From NCBI GenBank assembly GCA_003142615.1, contig PLMW01000069.1, forward strand, positions 31,302 to 95,301: DNA of 64,000 nucleotides. The letters run 5' to 3'. This document shows, in pieces, positions 16,261-25,430 of the stretch (positions are counted from its first letter, which is position 1; the number at the start of each line of letters is the position of its first letter). The stretch comes from Opitutia bacterium (lineage in GTDB: Bacteria; Verrucomicrobiota; Verrucomicrobiia; Opitutales; Opitutaceae). The translations under genes were made by a program, and so were the position numbers. The notes beneath the pieces are model-generated. The model was not told where the DNA came from, made no database searches, and saw only the letters and a program-made list of their open reading frames with translations.

Positions 16261-18648
16261 ATGAACTACGGTTATTTCGACGACACGGCCAAAGAGTACG
16301 TCATCACGCGTCCCGACACCCCGCGACCGTGGTCCAATTACCTCGGCACGACCGAGTATGGCGCCATCATCACGAACAACGCCGGCGGCTACTCGTTCTA
16401 CCAGAGCGCCGCCACCGGCCGCTTCCTGCGCCTGCGGTTCAACGCCGTGCCGCTCGACCAGCCGGGCCGCTATTTCTACCTGCGCGACCGCGCCAGCGGC
16501 GATTTCTGGAGCTCCTCGTGGCAGCCGGTAGGCAAGCCGCTCGACCGCTGCCAGTCCGTCTGCCGGCACGGCACCGCCTACACGCAGATCGAGAGCGAGT
16601 ACGCCGGCATCCGCACCGAGTCGCTCTACTTCGTGCCGCTCGGCCGGACGTTCGAGTACTGGCGCCTACGTGTGACCAACCGGTCCGCCGCGCGTCGCGA
16701 GCTGTCCCTCACCACCTACTGTGAATTCACCAACCACTGGAACACGTACCAGGACCTGGTGAACCTGCAGTATTCGCTCTTCATCACGAAGACCTCGATG
16801 GAGGACGGCGTGCTCGGGATCGCCAACAACCCGAACGAGCGCTTCGACGGCCAAAACCTGACCGGTTGCGGCCGCTCGTGGATGGCGCTTACCGGCGCCC
16901 CGCTGGCGGGCTGGGAAACGCGCCGCGAGGTGTTCCTCGGCACGTACGGTGGTTATGCCGCGCCCGCCGCGATCGCGGCGGGCGGCCCGCTCAGCAACTT
17001 CCTCACCGAGGGCGACAACGTCTGCGGCGCGCTTCAGGCCCACCTCGACCTCGCCCCCGGTGAGACGCGCGAGGTCATCGTGCTCCTCGGCCTCGGCACG
17101 CCGGCCTCGCACGGCAAGGCCGCGGTCGCGACCTTCGGCACCCCGGCCCGCTGCGAGGAGGAGTTCCACCGGCTCAAGGCAGCGTGGCACGCCGACCTCG
17201 GGTCCATCGCCGTCCGGACACCCGATGCGGACCTCGACCACATGGTCAACGTCTGGAACGCCTACAACACACTCATCACCTACGCGTGGTCCCGCTCCGC
17301 CTCCCTCATCTACAACGGTGAGCGCGACGGCCTCGGCTTCCGCGACACGGTGCAGGATTTCCTGGGCGCCACCCCGCTCATCCGCGAGCGGATCAAGCCG
17401 CGCCTCGAGCTCATGCTCACCGGCCAGCTGGCCAACGGCGGCGCCCTCCCGGTCATCAAGCCGTTCTCGCATCAACCCGGCCACGAGCCGCCGCCGCCCG
17501 AAGCGGAGTACCGCTCCGACGACTGCCTGTGGTTTTTCAACGCCGTGCCGGTCTACGTCGCCGAGACAGGCGAGATCGATTTCTACCGGAAGATCCTGCC
17601 CTACGCCGACCACGGCGAGGCCCCCGTGCTCGGCCACCTGCGCCGCGCCCTCGAGTTCAACCTTGAGCGCACGGGCCGCAACGGCCTGCCCTGCGGACTC
17701 TCGGCCGACTGGAACGATTGCATCCGGCTCGGCTACCGCGGTGAGAGTGTCTTTGTCGCGTTCCAGGTGCGGCTCGGGCTCGAGGTCTACGCCGGCATCG
17801 CGGAAAAACTCGGCCTGCCCGCCGAGGCCGCCTGGGCGCGCGCCGAGCTGCCGAAGCTCGAGGCGAAAATCCAGAAGGTCTGCTGGGATGGCCGGTGGTT
17901 CATCTGGGCCATCGGCGAGGACGGCACCATTTACGGCACCAAGGACTTCGCGGAAGGCCAGGTTTACATGAACACGCAGGTGTGGGCCGTGATCAGCGGC
18001 GCCGCCACGCCCAAGCAGGCCCGCCTCGCCATGCAGACGATGAAGGAGAAGCTCGCCACGCCGTACGGTGTCATGCTGTGCGCCCCGCCGTTCATGAAGG
18101 CCAATCCGGAGGTGATGCGGGCCACGCTCTTCAACAACGGCATCAAGGAAAACGCCGGCATCTTCTCCCACACCCAGAGCTGGGCGGTGATCGCCGAGTG
18201 CCTGCTCGGCGACGGCGACGCGGCCCACGACTACTATCGTGCCTTCAATCCGGCGGCCTACAACGACCGCGCCGAGATCCGCCAGATCGAGCCTTACGTG
18301 CACTGCCAGACGGTCTACTCGCGCTACAATGTCAACGAGGGCCACGCGCGAACCCCGTGGCTTTCGGGCACCGCCTCTTGGGCGTACTACGCCGCCACAC
18401 ACTGGATTCTCGGTGTGCGCCCGGAGGTCGAAGGCCTGCGCATCGATCCCTGCATTCCGAAGGCCTGGCCGGGCTTCACCATGCGCCGCCATTTCCGCGG
18501 CAAGACCGTGCACATCGAGGTGAAGAATCCGTCCGGCGTCTGCCGGGGTGTCCAAACGCTCACCGTCGACGGCCAGAAGGTCGCCGGCTGCGTGGTACCC
18601 GTCGAAAAGCTCAAGGACGGCTCAAAAATCGTGGCCACGCTTGGCTGA
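16261..18648 (+). CDS. GH94 family disaccharide phosphorylase (cellobiose/chitobiose phosphorylase type)
   Basis: A 795-residue cytosolic phosphorylase splitting a beta-linked disaccharide with phosphate to give a sugar 1-phosphate. The N-terminus MNYGYFDDTAKEYVITRPDTPRPW, the LGFRDTVQDFLG segment, the general acid Asp483 in GLSADWNDC, and the phosphate-binding C-terminal part of the (alpha/alpha)6 barrel (VNEGHARTPWLSGTASWAYY) all match GH94. No signal peptide is present. The start is supported by a GAGG ribosome site about 10 bases upstream. Cellobiose is the likeliest substrate, but chitobiose or laminaribiose cannot be excluded. Confidence 0.9.
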   Translation: MNYGYFDDTAKEYVITRPDTPRPWSNYLGTTEYGAIITNNAGGYSFYQSAATGRFLRLRFNAVPLDQPGRYFYLRDRASGDFWSSSWQPVGKPLDRCQSVCRHGTAYTQIESEYAGIRTESLYFVPLGRTFEYWRLRVTNRSAARRELSLTTYCEFTNHWNTYQDLVNLQYSLFITKTSMEDGVLGIANNPNERFDGQNLTGCGRSWMALTGAPLAGWETRREVFLGTYGGYAAPAAIAAGGPLSNFLTEGDNVCGALQAHLDLAPGETREVIVLLGLGTPASHGKAAVATFGTPARCEEEFHRLKAAWHADLGSIAVRTPDADLDHMVNVWNAYNTLITYAWSRSASLIYNGERDGLGFRDTVQDFLGATPLIRERIKPRLELMLTGQLANGGALPVIKPFSHQPGHEPPPPEAEYRSDDCLWFFNAVPVYVAETGEIDFYRKILPYADHGEAPVLGHLRRALEFNLERTGRNGLPCGLSADWNDCIRLGYRGESVFVAFQVRLGLEVYAGIAEKLGLPAEAAWARAELPKLEAKIQKVCWDGRWFIWAIGEDGTIYGTKDFAEGQVYMNTQVWAVISGAATPKQARLAMQTMKEKLATPYGVMLCAPPFMKANPEVMRATLFNNGIKENAGIFSHTQSWAVIAECLLGDGDAAHDYYRAFNPAAYNDRAEIRQIEPYVHCQTVYSRYNVNEGHARTPWLSGTASWAYYAATHWILGVRPEVEGLRIDPCIPKAWPGFTMRRHFRGKTVHIEVKNPSGVCRGVQTLTVDGQKVAGCVVPVEKLKDGSKIVATLG

Positions 18649-18715
18649 GCGGCTGCGACGGGTGCGGGCGATGATCAGCCGGCTCAGACCATAAAGCCGG
18701 ACAAAACACGCGGTG

Positions 18716-20818
18716 TTACTCCTGCCAGACGGCGACACCCGCGGTGGGCACGTCGCGTGCGCCGACGAGCACCTTCGCGCCTTCCGGAATCGGCGCGGTC
18801 TGGTTCTTCTCGGTGAAATTGGTCGCGACCCAGAAGCCGTCGCGCCAGTCGACCAGAAATCCGTCGTCAAACTGCTGGACGGCCACCCCGGCACGCACAT
18901 AGACGTCGCGGATCAACCGGGCCTCCAGTCCGCCGTCCAGCGAGTCCACCCCGAGGTAGGTCACGGTGCCGCGGCCGAGCGGGCGCGTCACGGCCGCCAC
19001 GCCGCCGGCGTAGTACTGGTCGTCGTAACGGGCCAGCGCCGTGGTGCCCTCGCGGGGCTCGAGCACCTCGCCCCATGAGGCCCAGTCGTAGGTCTGGTTG
19101 GGCGTGCGCACCCTGCCGGTGTACGGCGCGGGCAACGTGTCATAGAACGAGATCTTCGCGCCGATGAGGTCGAGGATCGGCGCGGCCCACGGTCCCTCCC
19201 AGAGGTGGCCGCGGCGGTCTTTCTGGCCGGTGCGGCAGGTGATGATCAGGTGGCCACCCTGTTCCGCGTACGTTTTCCAGCGCTGCACCAGCTGGTCATC
19301 CACGAGCTGGTACGCCGGTACGACCAGGAAGGGATAGGCGTTGAAATCCTTGTCCTCCGTGATGACGTCGACCGGGGCGCCGGCGCGCTTGAGCGCGCGG
19401 TACTGCTTCAGCAGGTGGCCGTACGTGTCCCAGCGGATGTTCTGTTTGTGGTTGTCGAGATCCCAGCGGTCCTCCCGGCCGTAGAGCAACGCGGTGCGGC
19501 GCACGGCGTAGGCCGCGGGCGCCTTGGCGTCGGGCTGGAGATTCTGCCGCAGCAGCACCAGCTCGCGGGCCGCCTGCGCATACTGCTCGCCGCCCGTGGT
19601 GATGGTGACACCGTCGGATCCGACGAGCCCGTAATGGTAGAGTTCGGCGCCGGAGAGTGGTTCGCGGAAGCGGTAGGTGCAGACGAATTTCGCGCCGGAG
19701 GCGAAGGCGCGCAGCAGCCACAGATGCACCGCGCCGGGGTTTGGCTGCGGGTTGACGTCGCCCCAGTTCACCTGGCCGGGCTGCAGCTCCATGATGCCGT
19801 GCAGCCCGTTGATGGTGCGATGAAAGTCGCCGGCGAAGGAGAGCGTGGCGGCGCTGCCGAGGCGGAAGCCGAGCGGGCCCTCGTTCAGGTTGCCGTGCGC
19901 CGGGTAGATCGTCCACGTGATGATGTCGAGGTCGCGGCCCGAAAGCGCGGGATCGACGGCGCCGAAATCGTGCATGAAGTTGGTCGTGATCCACTGATGG
20001 TGGCCGCAATACCGGCGGAGGATCTCGGTCTGGAAACGCAGGTAGTCGGCCGCCGTCGCGGCGAACCAGCGCTGCGCGTCGAGCATGGCGTGCGGATTGA
20101 ACTGCGCGACGTCCTCCGGCGGGTTCGGGATGCGGACCTGGTCGAAGTTCTGGTACATCTGCGACCAGAAGGCATTGCCCCAGGCGCGATTGAGTTCGCC
20201 GATGGTGCCGTACTTTTTCTGCAGCCAGTTGCGGAAGCCGGTCTGGCAGGCCTCGCAATGGCACGGCTCCTTGCCGTAATGGCTGAGCTCGTTGTCGAGC
20301 TGCCAGCCCCAGACGCGCGGGTCGCGGCCATAACGCCGGCCGAGTTCGTCGACGATCTTCGCGACGTACCGGCGGTAGGTGTCCACGTTCCAGCACGCCT
20401 GCTGCCGCGTGCCGTGCACCATCCGTCGGCCGTCGGCATCGATCATTAGCACCTCCGGATGCGCCTGCGTCAGCCAGACCGGTGGCGCGGGGGTAGGCGT
20501 GCAAAGGACGACCTTGAGTCCCTGGTCAGCACAGAGCTGCACGTTGCGTTCCAGCCACTCGAAATCGAACCTGCCCTCCTGCGGCTCCATGAAGGCCCAG
20601 GCGAATTCGCCCATATGGACGAACTCGAGGCCCATTTTCCTGATGTTGGCGATGTCCCGTGGCCACTGCTCCGCCGGCCATGCCTCCGGATAATAATAGA
20701 CGCCAACCCGCATGAGATCGGCCGGCGGAAAGAAGGTCGCGGTGGTGTCGGCCGGCGCGGCGTGCGCCGCGGCGCCCAAGGCGAAGGCGAGAAACAGGTG
20801 ACGGGTGAGGCGATGCAT
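18716..20818 (-). CDS. Secreted GH42 beta-galactosidase-like glycoside hydrolase
   Basis: A 700-residue GH42 protein with a signal peptide (RHLFLAFALGAAAHAAPA). The TIM barrel starts RVGVYYYPEAWPAEQWPRD. The acid/base is Glu177 in WQLDNELSHYG, and the nucleophile is Glu344 in GIMELQPGQVNWG. Cys186, Cys188 and Cys191 (CHCEAC) are three of the zinc-cluster cysteines found in many GH42 enzymes. Most GH42 proteins are cytosolic, so export is notable. It is probably co-transcribed with malQ, 28 bases upstream. The beta-galactoside substrate is inferred. Confidence 0.9.
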   Translation of the reverse strand: MHRLTRHLFLAFALGAAAHAAPADTTATFFPPADLMRVGVYYYPEAWPAEQWPRDIANIRKMGLEFVHMGEFAWAFMEPQEGRFDFEWLERNVQLCADQGLKVVLCTPTPAPPVWLTQAHPEVLMIDADGRRMVHGTRQQACWNVDTYRRYVAKIVDELGRRYGRDPRVWGWQLDNELSHYGKEPCHCEACQTGFRNWLQKKYGTIGELNRAWGNAFWSQMYQNFDQVRIPNPPEDVAQFNPHAMLDAQRWFAATAADYLRFQTEILRRYCGHHQWITTNFMHDFGAVDPALSGRDLDIITWTIYPAHGNLNEGPLGFRLGSAATLSFAGDFHRTINGLHGIMELQPGQVNWGDVNPQPNPGAVHLWLLRAFASGAKFVCTYRFREPLSGAELYHYGLVGSDGVTITTGGEQYAQAARELVLLRQNLQPDAKAPAAYAVRRTALLYGREDRWDLDNHKQNIRWDTYGHLLKQYRALKRAGAPVDVITEDKDFNAYPFLVVPAYQLVDDQLVQRWKTYAEQGGHLIITCRTGQKDRRGHLWEGPWAAPILDLIGAKISFYDTLPAPYTGRVRTPNQTYDWASWGEVLEPREGTTALARYDDQYYAGGVAAVTRPLGRGTVTYLGVDSLDGGLEARLIRDVYVRAGVAVQQFDDGFLVDWRDGFWVATNFTEKNQTAPIPEGAKVLVGARDVPTAGVAVWQE

Positions 20819-20846
20819 GGGAATGACTCCTTTAGAAAACCGCCGC

Positions 20847-22418
20847 TCACGCCGGTTTGTCCCCGGCCGGGGAAACCGGCAGCCGGCCGTGCAAATCCGC
20901 GAGCTCGCGGAGATAGCCGGTCGTGCCGCCGAAGAGCCGGTCGAGCTGCGCCGGACGATAACGCCACTGCCAGTTGCCGTCGGGCCTGCCGGGAATGTTG
21001 AAGCGCCCCTCGGAGCCGAGGCTGAGCAGGTCCTGCAGCGGGATGACGGCGAGCCGGCTCACCGCGGCGTAGGCGGCGCGGACGAAGTCCCAGCCGATCT
21101 CCGCGCCGGTCACGCGCAGGTAGCGGCGCACATGGTCGCGCGTCTGCTCGTCGGTGGCCGCGTACCAGCCGAGGCTGGTGTCGTTGTCATGCGTGCCGGG
21201 ATAGATGGCGCCGTTGGCCTCGAGGTTGTGCGGGAGATAAAGGTTCGTGCTCTTGCCGCCGAACGCGAACTGCAGAATGGCCATGCCGGGCAGGCCGGTG
21301 TCGCGCCGGAGCTGCTGCGCGGTTTCGGAGAGCTCGCCGAGGTCCTCGGCGATGATCTTCGCGCCGGGATGGGCGCGCCGGACCGACTCGAAAAACGCTA
21401 GGCCCGGACCGGACCGCCACTCACCCTTGCGGGCGGTGGTGGCGGGAAAAGGAATGCGCCAGTAGTCGGCCAGACCCCGGAAGTGGTCGATGCGCACGAC
21501 ATCGTAGAGTTCGAACGCGGCACGCAGGCGGGCGTGCCACCACGCGTAGCCGTCGGCGGCGTGCACGTCCCAGCGGTAGAGCGGATTGCCCCAGAGCTGG
21601 CCGTCGGCGGAAAAATAATCGGGCGGCACGCCGGCGACGGCGAGCGGCCGCCCGGTCTGCTCGTCGAGTTCGAAGAGGTGCGGGGCGGACCACGCGTCGG
21701 CGCTGTCCATGGCCACGAAAATCGGAATATCACCGATGATGTCCACGCCGCGCTTCGCGGCGGCGGCCCGTACGCGGCGCCACTGGCCGAAGAAGAGATA
21801 CTGGGAGAAGGCGTGCGCCTCGATGGCAGCGCCGAGCTGGCCGCGGAGCTTCGATTTCTGCGCCCTGGCGAAGACGCGCGCCTCGGCGGGCCACTCCCAC
21901 CAGGGGCGGCCCTCGTAATGATCCTTGAGCGCGCGGAAAAACGCGTAGGGTTCGAGCCAGGCGGCGTTCGCCTCCTGGAATGCCGCGAAATTCCCGTAGG
22001 GCGCCGGGCCGCGGCCGGCGCGGAGGTTCTCACAGGCGCGGGCGAACAGCGGCCATACCAGGCGATGGAGCGCGCCATAGTCGACCCGGTCGGCGTTCAG
22101 GAAAACCAGCGGCCCGAGCGCGTCCTGCGACAGCAGGCCGTGACGCGTCAGCTCGAGCAGGTTGACAAGATAGGGATTGCCCGCGAAGGCGGAGAAGCAC
22201 TGGTAGGGCGAGTCGCCGTAGCCCGTCGGGCCGAGCGGGCAGAGCTGCCAATAGCGGCAGCCGGCGGCCTCCAGAAATTCGAGGAACCGGTCGAGATGTT
22301 CATCGAAGATGCCGATGCCAAAGTCGCCGGACAGACTCGTGGGGTGCAGCAGCACGCCGGCGGCGCGCGTGGTGAGCCAGTTGAAAAGCGGGGCGGAGGC
22401 AGAGGCCGGCATCGTCAT
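20847..22418 (-). CDS. malQ: 4-alpha-glucanotransferase (GH77)
   Basis: A 523-residue disproportionating enzyme that transfers maltodextrin chains in the cytosol. The family signature RAAGVLLHPTSLSGDFGIG opens the barrel; the nucleophile is Asp311 in VVRIDHFRGL, the acid/base Glu358 in IIAEDLGEL, and the third carboxylate is Asp411 in PGTHDNDT. The tail WQWRYRPAQLD is conserved. The size equals the bacterial short form. ATG 22418 is used, with ATG 22412 a near-equal alternative. It lies immediately upstream of the GH42 gene. Confidence 0.93.
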   Translation of the reverse strand: MTMPASASAPLFNWLTTRAAGVLLHPTSLSGDFGIGIFDEHLDRFLEFLEAAGCRYWQLCPLGPTGYGDSPYQCFSAFAGNPYLVNLLELTRHGLLSQDALGPLVFLNADRVDYGALHRLVWPLFARACENLRAGRGPAPYGNFAAFQEANAAWLEPYAFFRALKDHYEGRPWWEWPAEARVFARAQKSKLRGQLGAAIEAHAFSQYLFFGQWRRVRAAAAKRGVDIIGDIPIFVAMDSADAWSAPHLFELDEQTGRPLAVAGVPPDYFSADGQLWGNPLYRWDVHAADGYAWWHARLRAAFELYDVVRIDHFRGLADYWRIPFPATTARKGEWRSGPGLAFFESVRRAHPGAKIIAEDLGELSETAQQLRRDTGLPGMAILQFAFGGKSTNLYLPHNLEANGAIYPGTHDNDTSLGWYAATDEQTRDHVRRYLRVTGAEIGWDFVRAAYAAVSRLAVIPLQDLLSLGSEGRFNIPGRPDGNWQWRYRPAQLDRLFGGTTGYLRELADLHGRLPVSPAGDKPA

Positions 22419-22512
22419 CAGCAAGTAGAAGGAAGGACGAATCACGCCCGCCAACAAGCAAAACACGCGCGGCCGCGACCGGCCGCCGGCGGGCGGCTCA
22501 AACCGGCAGGGT

Positions 22513-24240
22513 TCACCATCCCGCGGCCTGCCCGTCCTTGCGGCTCTCGCTCGCGCCGAGGTAGGTGTGGTTCTTCGCGTCCCACATGATCGCCTGGTAG
22601 CCGCCGAAACCGCCGAGATCCGTGCGGATGTCGTGCCCGCGGCGCTTGAGCTCGGCGACCACGTCCCACGGGATGCCGCTCTCCAGGTAAACGTAGCCGC
22701 CATCGGTCATGCGTGGATGGTCGTAGTCGGTGGAGCCGTCGTGCTGCCAGCGCGCGGCGTCGCCCGCCTCCTGCAGGTTGAGGCCGTAATCGATGAGGTT
22801 GATGAGAATCTGCACGTGGCCCTGCGGCTGCATCGCGCCGCCCATCACGCCGAACGCGAGCCACGGCCCGCCGTCCTTCATGACAAACGCGGGGATAATC
22901 GTGTGGAACGGCCGCTTGCCCGGCGCGTAGACGTTGGCGTGGCCGGGCTCCATGGTGAAGATCTCGCCGCGGTCCTGAAAACCGAAGCCCAGTCCGGGCA
23001 CCACGATGCCGCTGCCCATGCCGCGATAGTTGCTCTGGATGAGCGACACCATGTTACCCTCGGCATCGGCGGTGCAGAGGTAGATGGTGTCGCCGTCATT
23101 CACGGGCGGGTGGCCGGCGTCGTAGGTCCGGGCGGCGCGCGCCGGGTCGATGAGCTGGCGGCGCTCGGTGGCGTAGGCCTTCGAGATCAGCCATTTGACC
23201 GGCACCTTCGCAAAGGCCGGGTCGGCGTAGAATTTCGCGCGGTCCTCGAACACGAGCTTCTTCGCCTCGATCATCACGTGCAGCGCGTCGGCGCTCTCGA
23301 AGCCCATCGCCCGCAGATCGAAGCCCTCGAGAATGTTCAGCATTTGCAGCGCGGCGATGCCCTGGCCGTTCGGCGGCAGCTCATAGACGTCGTAGCCGCG
23401 GTAGTTGACCGACACCGGTTCGACCCACGTCGACGTGTGCTGCTCGAAGTCGGCCTTGCGCAGCCAGCCGCCGTTGGCGCGCATGAAGGCGTCGATGTTC
23501 TCCGCAATCTCGCCGCGATAGAACACGTCGCGCCCCTGCGCCGCGATGAGCTGGTAGGTGCGGGCCAGTGCCAGGTTCCGGAAAATCTCACCTTTGGCCG
23601 GCGCGTGTCCGCCGGGCGCGTACGTCTCGACGAACGCTCCGGGCAGATGCTGGCTGCGCAGGATCGCCACATTGCGCTCCCAGTAGTAGGCGATGAGCTC
23701 GCTGAGCGGAAATCCCTCCTGGGCATAACGGATCGCGGGGGCGAGCACCTGCGCCAGCGGCAGCCGGCCGAACTTCGCATGGAGTTCGGCCCAGCCGTCG
23801 ACCGCGCCCGGCACGCTGACCGGCAGCAGGCCGTAGGACGGGATGGTGGTGCGGTTGAGCTTCGCCAGCTCGACCTTCATCTGCTCGTAACTGAGACCGA
23901 GCGGCGCGCGCCCGGAGGCGTTGAGGCCGTAGAGGTGGTGCGACTTCGCATCCCAGACGATGGCAAACAGGTCACCGCCGACGCCGCTGCTCACCGGCTC
24001 CATCAGGCCCAGCGCGGCGTTGGCCGCGATGGCAGCGTCAACCGCCGAGCCGCCGGCCTTGAGAATGTCGAGGCCGGCCTGCGTCGCGAGCGGCTGGCTG
24101 GTGCAAACCATGCCGTGCTGCGCAATGACTTCAGAGCGGGTGGCGAACGATCTGCCGGTGATGCGGTCCACTTGGGCCACGGTAACGGCGGTGGGCAAAA
24201 ACGCGAATAGGGGAATGAGGACCAGACGCGCGGAGTGCAT
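22513..24240 (-). CDS. Gamma-glutamyltransferase family protein
   Basis: A 575-residue autoprocessing N-terminal-nucleophile hydrolase with a signal peptide (first about 22 residues). The large-subunit motifs are GGSAVDAAIAANAALGLMEPVSSGVGGD and PVSVPGAVDGW. The cleavage site and nucleophile is Thr385 in NDGDTIYLCTADAEGN, followed by VSLIQSNYRGMGSGIVVPG and FGVMGGAMQPQGHVQI. This is the GGT/cephalosporin acylase family. Whether it hydrolyses glutathione or another gamma-glutamyl compound cannot be told; the DTIYL nucleophile context is atypical of true GGT (usually TTH[FL]). Confidence 0.88.
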   Translation of the reverse strand: MHSARLVLIPLFAFLPTAVTVAQVDRITGRSFATRSEVIAQHGMVCTSQPLATQAGLDILKAGGSAVDAAIAANAALGLMEPVSSGVGGDLFAIVWDAKSHHLYGLNASGRAPLGLSYEQMKVELAKLNRTTIPSYGLLPVSVPGAVDGWAELHAKFGRLPLAQVLAPAIRYAQEGFPLSELIAYYWERNVAILRSQHLPGAFVETYAPGGHAPAKGEIFRNLALARTYQLIAAQGRDVFYRGEIAENIDAFMRANGGWLRKADFEQHTSTWVEPVSVNYRGYDVYELPPNGQGIAALQMLNILEGFDLRAMGFESADALHVMIEAKKLVFEDRAKFYADPAFAKVPVKWLISKAYATERRQLIDPARAARTYDAGHPPVNDGDTIYLCTADAEGNMVSLIQSNYRGMGSGIVVPGLGFGFQDRGEIFTMEPGHANVYAPGKRPFHTIIPAFVMKDGGPWLAFGVMGGAMQPQGHVQILINLIDYGLNLQEAGDAARWQHDGSTDYDHPRMTDGGYVYLESGIPWDVVAELKRRGHDIRTDLGGFGGYQAIMWDAKNHTYLGASESRKDGQAAGW

Positions 24241-24373
24241 GTCCGCACGCTATGCACCGCCCGCCCGGGGTCAACGCACCCATCCTCCGGTGACCCCGAC
24301 TGGCCGTCACCTCCGGGGTGACCCGCTGGGTGGTCATTTGCCTTTTGACCACAACGAATAACTTGGATCGCGG

Positions 24374-24646
24374 ATGCTCACCACCCTGCTCCGGCTTTTT
24401 TCGCCCCGGTCATCCGTCGATTACGAACGGGCGTTCATCCCCGAGGTGACGGTGACGGAGCAGGTGGCGCGCAACCCCGCGGTCGAGCGGCTCATCTTCG
24501 CCGGCTGGCTGCTCATCGTCATCAAGTGCTTCGTCATCATCTGGGCCATCAACCACTGGGCCGTGCCGATCCATCCGTACTGGATCATCGTGCCGACGAT
24601 TCTCATGGCCGCGCTCTGCACCGCGGTCTACTGCTGGCGGGACTGA
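24374..24646 (+). CDS. Small membrane protein with two predicted helices, unknown function
   Basis: A 90-residue protein starting MLTTLLRLFSPRSSVDYERAF. A polar 37-residue N-terminal part (VTVTEQVARNPAVER) precedes two hydrophobic segments, about residues 39-61 (IFAGWLLIVIKCFVIIWAI) and 67-87 (IHPYWIIVPTILMAALCTAVY). No family is recognised. It is divergent from the gamma-glutamyltransferase gene. Confidence 0.6.
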   Translation: MLTTLLRLFSPRSSVDYERAFIPEVTVTEQVARNPAVERLIFAGWLLIVIKCFVIIWAINHWAVPIHPYWIIVPTILMAALCTAVYCWRD

Positions 24647-24649
24647 GCT

Positions 24650-24677
24650 GATGGTGGATGGGCGATACCGGATTTCG
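24650..24677. repeat. Heptad (7-bp period) degenerate repeat
   Basis: Four consecutive 7-mers of the form GATggtg / GATgggc / GATaccg / GATttcg, just after the membrane-protein stop. It belongs to a dispersed 7-bp-period family in this window. Related heptads flank the hairpin downstream (24760-24780). Confidence 0.55.
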
Positions 24678-24725
24678 GACAGCTGGTTGAGCTGACATTG
24701 TTGGCTTTACGCCGGATCCGGCCTG

Positions 24726-24761
24726 CCCGCCATAGCTCTGCGCTTGCAGAGCGACGGCGGG
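24726..24761 (+). repeat. Two-tier hairpin in leader of first DUF5069 gene
   Basis: A 36-nt near-perfect stem: outer arms CCCGCC/GGCGGG, 3-nt internal bulges, inner arms GCTCTGC/GCAGAGC, and a GCTT tetraloop. It ends 20 bases before the ATG. An identical copy lies at 25375-25410. It could be an RNA leader structure or a REP-like palindromic unit. Confidence 0.75.
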
Positions 24762-24781
24762 TATCTGATATCCCGTATCCC

Positions 24782-25240
24782 ATGCCATCCGTCCCCGGTC
24801 TCCGCAGTCCCTACGTCAAGGTCGGCCGGCTCGTCTATTTCGGCCGCATGCTCGACAAGATCCGCCTGCACGCCGCCGGAAAACTTCCGGCCGAGTACCA
24901 GGCCAACCTCGGCGCCACCCGGCCCAACCTGTTCGATGCCCGCAGCTGCCGCTTTCTCGGGGTAAGCTACGCCGACCTCGCCGCGCGCACGCTGCAGGGC
25001 GGCACTGACGAGGAACTTCTCGCCTGGGGCCACGCCCGCGGCACGCCGCGCACCGATGACGAGTGCAATGCGTGGAACCGCTTCATGATGAAAATCGGCT
25101 GGCGCGACGACCGTTCGACCGTCCTGCAGGAGCGCATTCGCGAATACGGCCTCGCGGGCAAACCCATCGAGACCTACTTCGATCTGATCGACTACGACGA
25201 GGGGCGCGACCCCGTGGCGGCCAAGGCCTGGCTTTGGTGA
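24782..25240 (+). CDS. DUF5069 domain protein (tandem copy 1)
   Basis: A 152-residue soluble protein, function unknown. It has the DUF5069 pattern: VGRLVYFGRMLDKIRLHAAGKLP near the N-terminus, LQGGTDEELLAWGHARG in the middle, WNRFMMKIGWRD, and a C-terminal ETYFDLIDYDEGRDP. Its paralogue 649 bases downstream differs mainly at NLGATRPNLFDARSC, which is four residues shorter there. The start ATG falls inside a run of 7-base repeats (24760-24787). Confidence 0.82.
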   Translation: MPSVPGLRSPYVKVGRLVYFGRMLDKIRLHAAGKLPAEYQANLGATRPNLFDARSCRFLGVSYADLAARTLQGGTDEELLAWGHARGTPRTDDECNAWNRFMMKIGWRDDRSTVLQERIREYGLAGKPIETYFDLIDYDEGRDPVAAKAWLW

Positions 25241-25293
25241 GCCCTCCCCGGGGTGGCAACTCCGCGCGCTCTACCGCGACTGCTGGGGGGACT

Positions 25294-25328
25294 GGATTAA
25301 TTGCCAATTGGCGATACCGGATTTCGGG
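25294..25328. repeat. Heptad degenerate repeat between DUF5069 copies
   Basis: Five consecutive 7-mers (GGATTAA, TTGCCAA, TTGGCGA, TACCGGA, TTTCGGG). It is the counterpart of the repeat at 24650, but the two are not identical outside the shared GCGATACCGGATTTCGG. Confidence 0.5.
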
Positions 25329-25374
25329 CAGCAGGCTGGGCTGACCTTGCTTGCTTTACGACGGATCCGGCCTG

Positions 25375-25410
25375 CCCGCCATAGCTCTGCGCTTGCAGAG
25401 CGACGGCGGG
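25375..25410 (+). repeat. Two-tier hairpin in leader of second DUF5069 gene
   Basis: Identical in sequence to the hairpin at 24726-24761, and the same 20 bases from its ATG. Both arms and the GCTT loop are conserved without change, while the flanking leader has about 10% substitutions. Confidence 0.75.
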
Positions 25411-25430
25411 TATCCGATATCCGACATCCC

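Noticed and set aside
16666..18555. 630-codon frame antisense to the GH94 gene
   Set aside because: Shadow of a well-supported enzyme; His/Arg/Val-rich composition without motifs.
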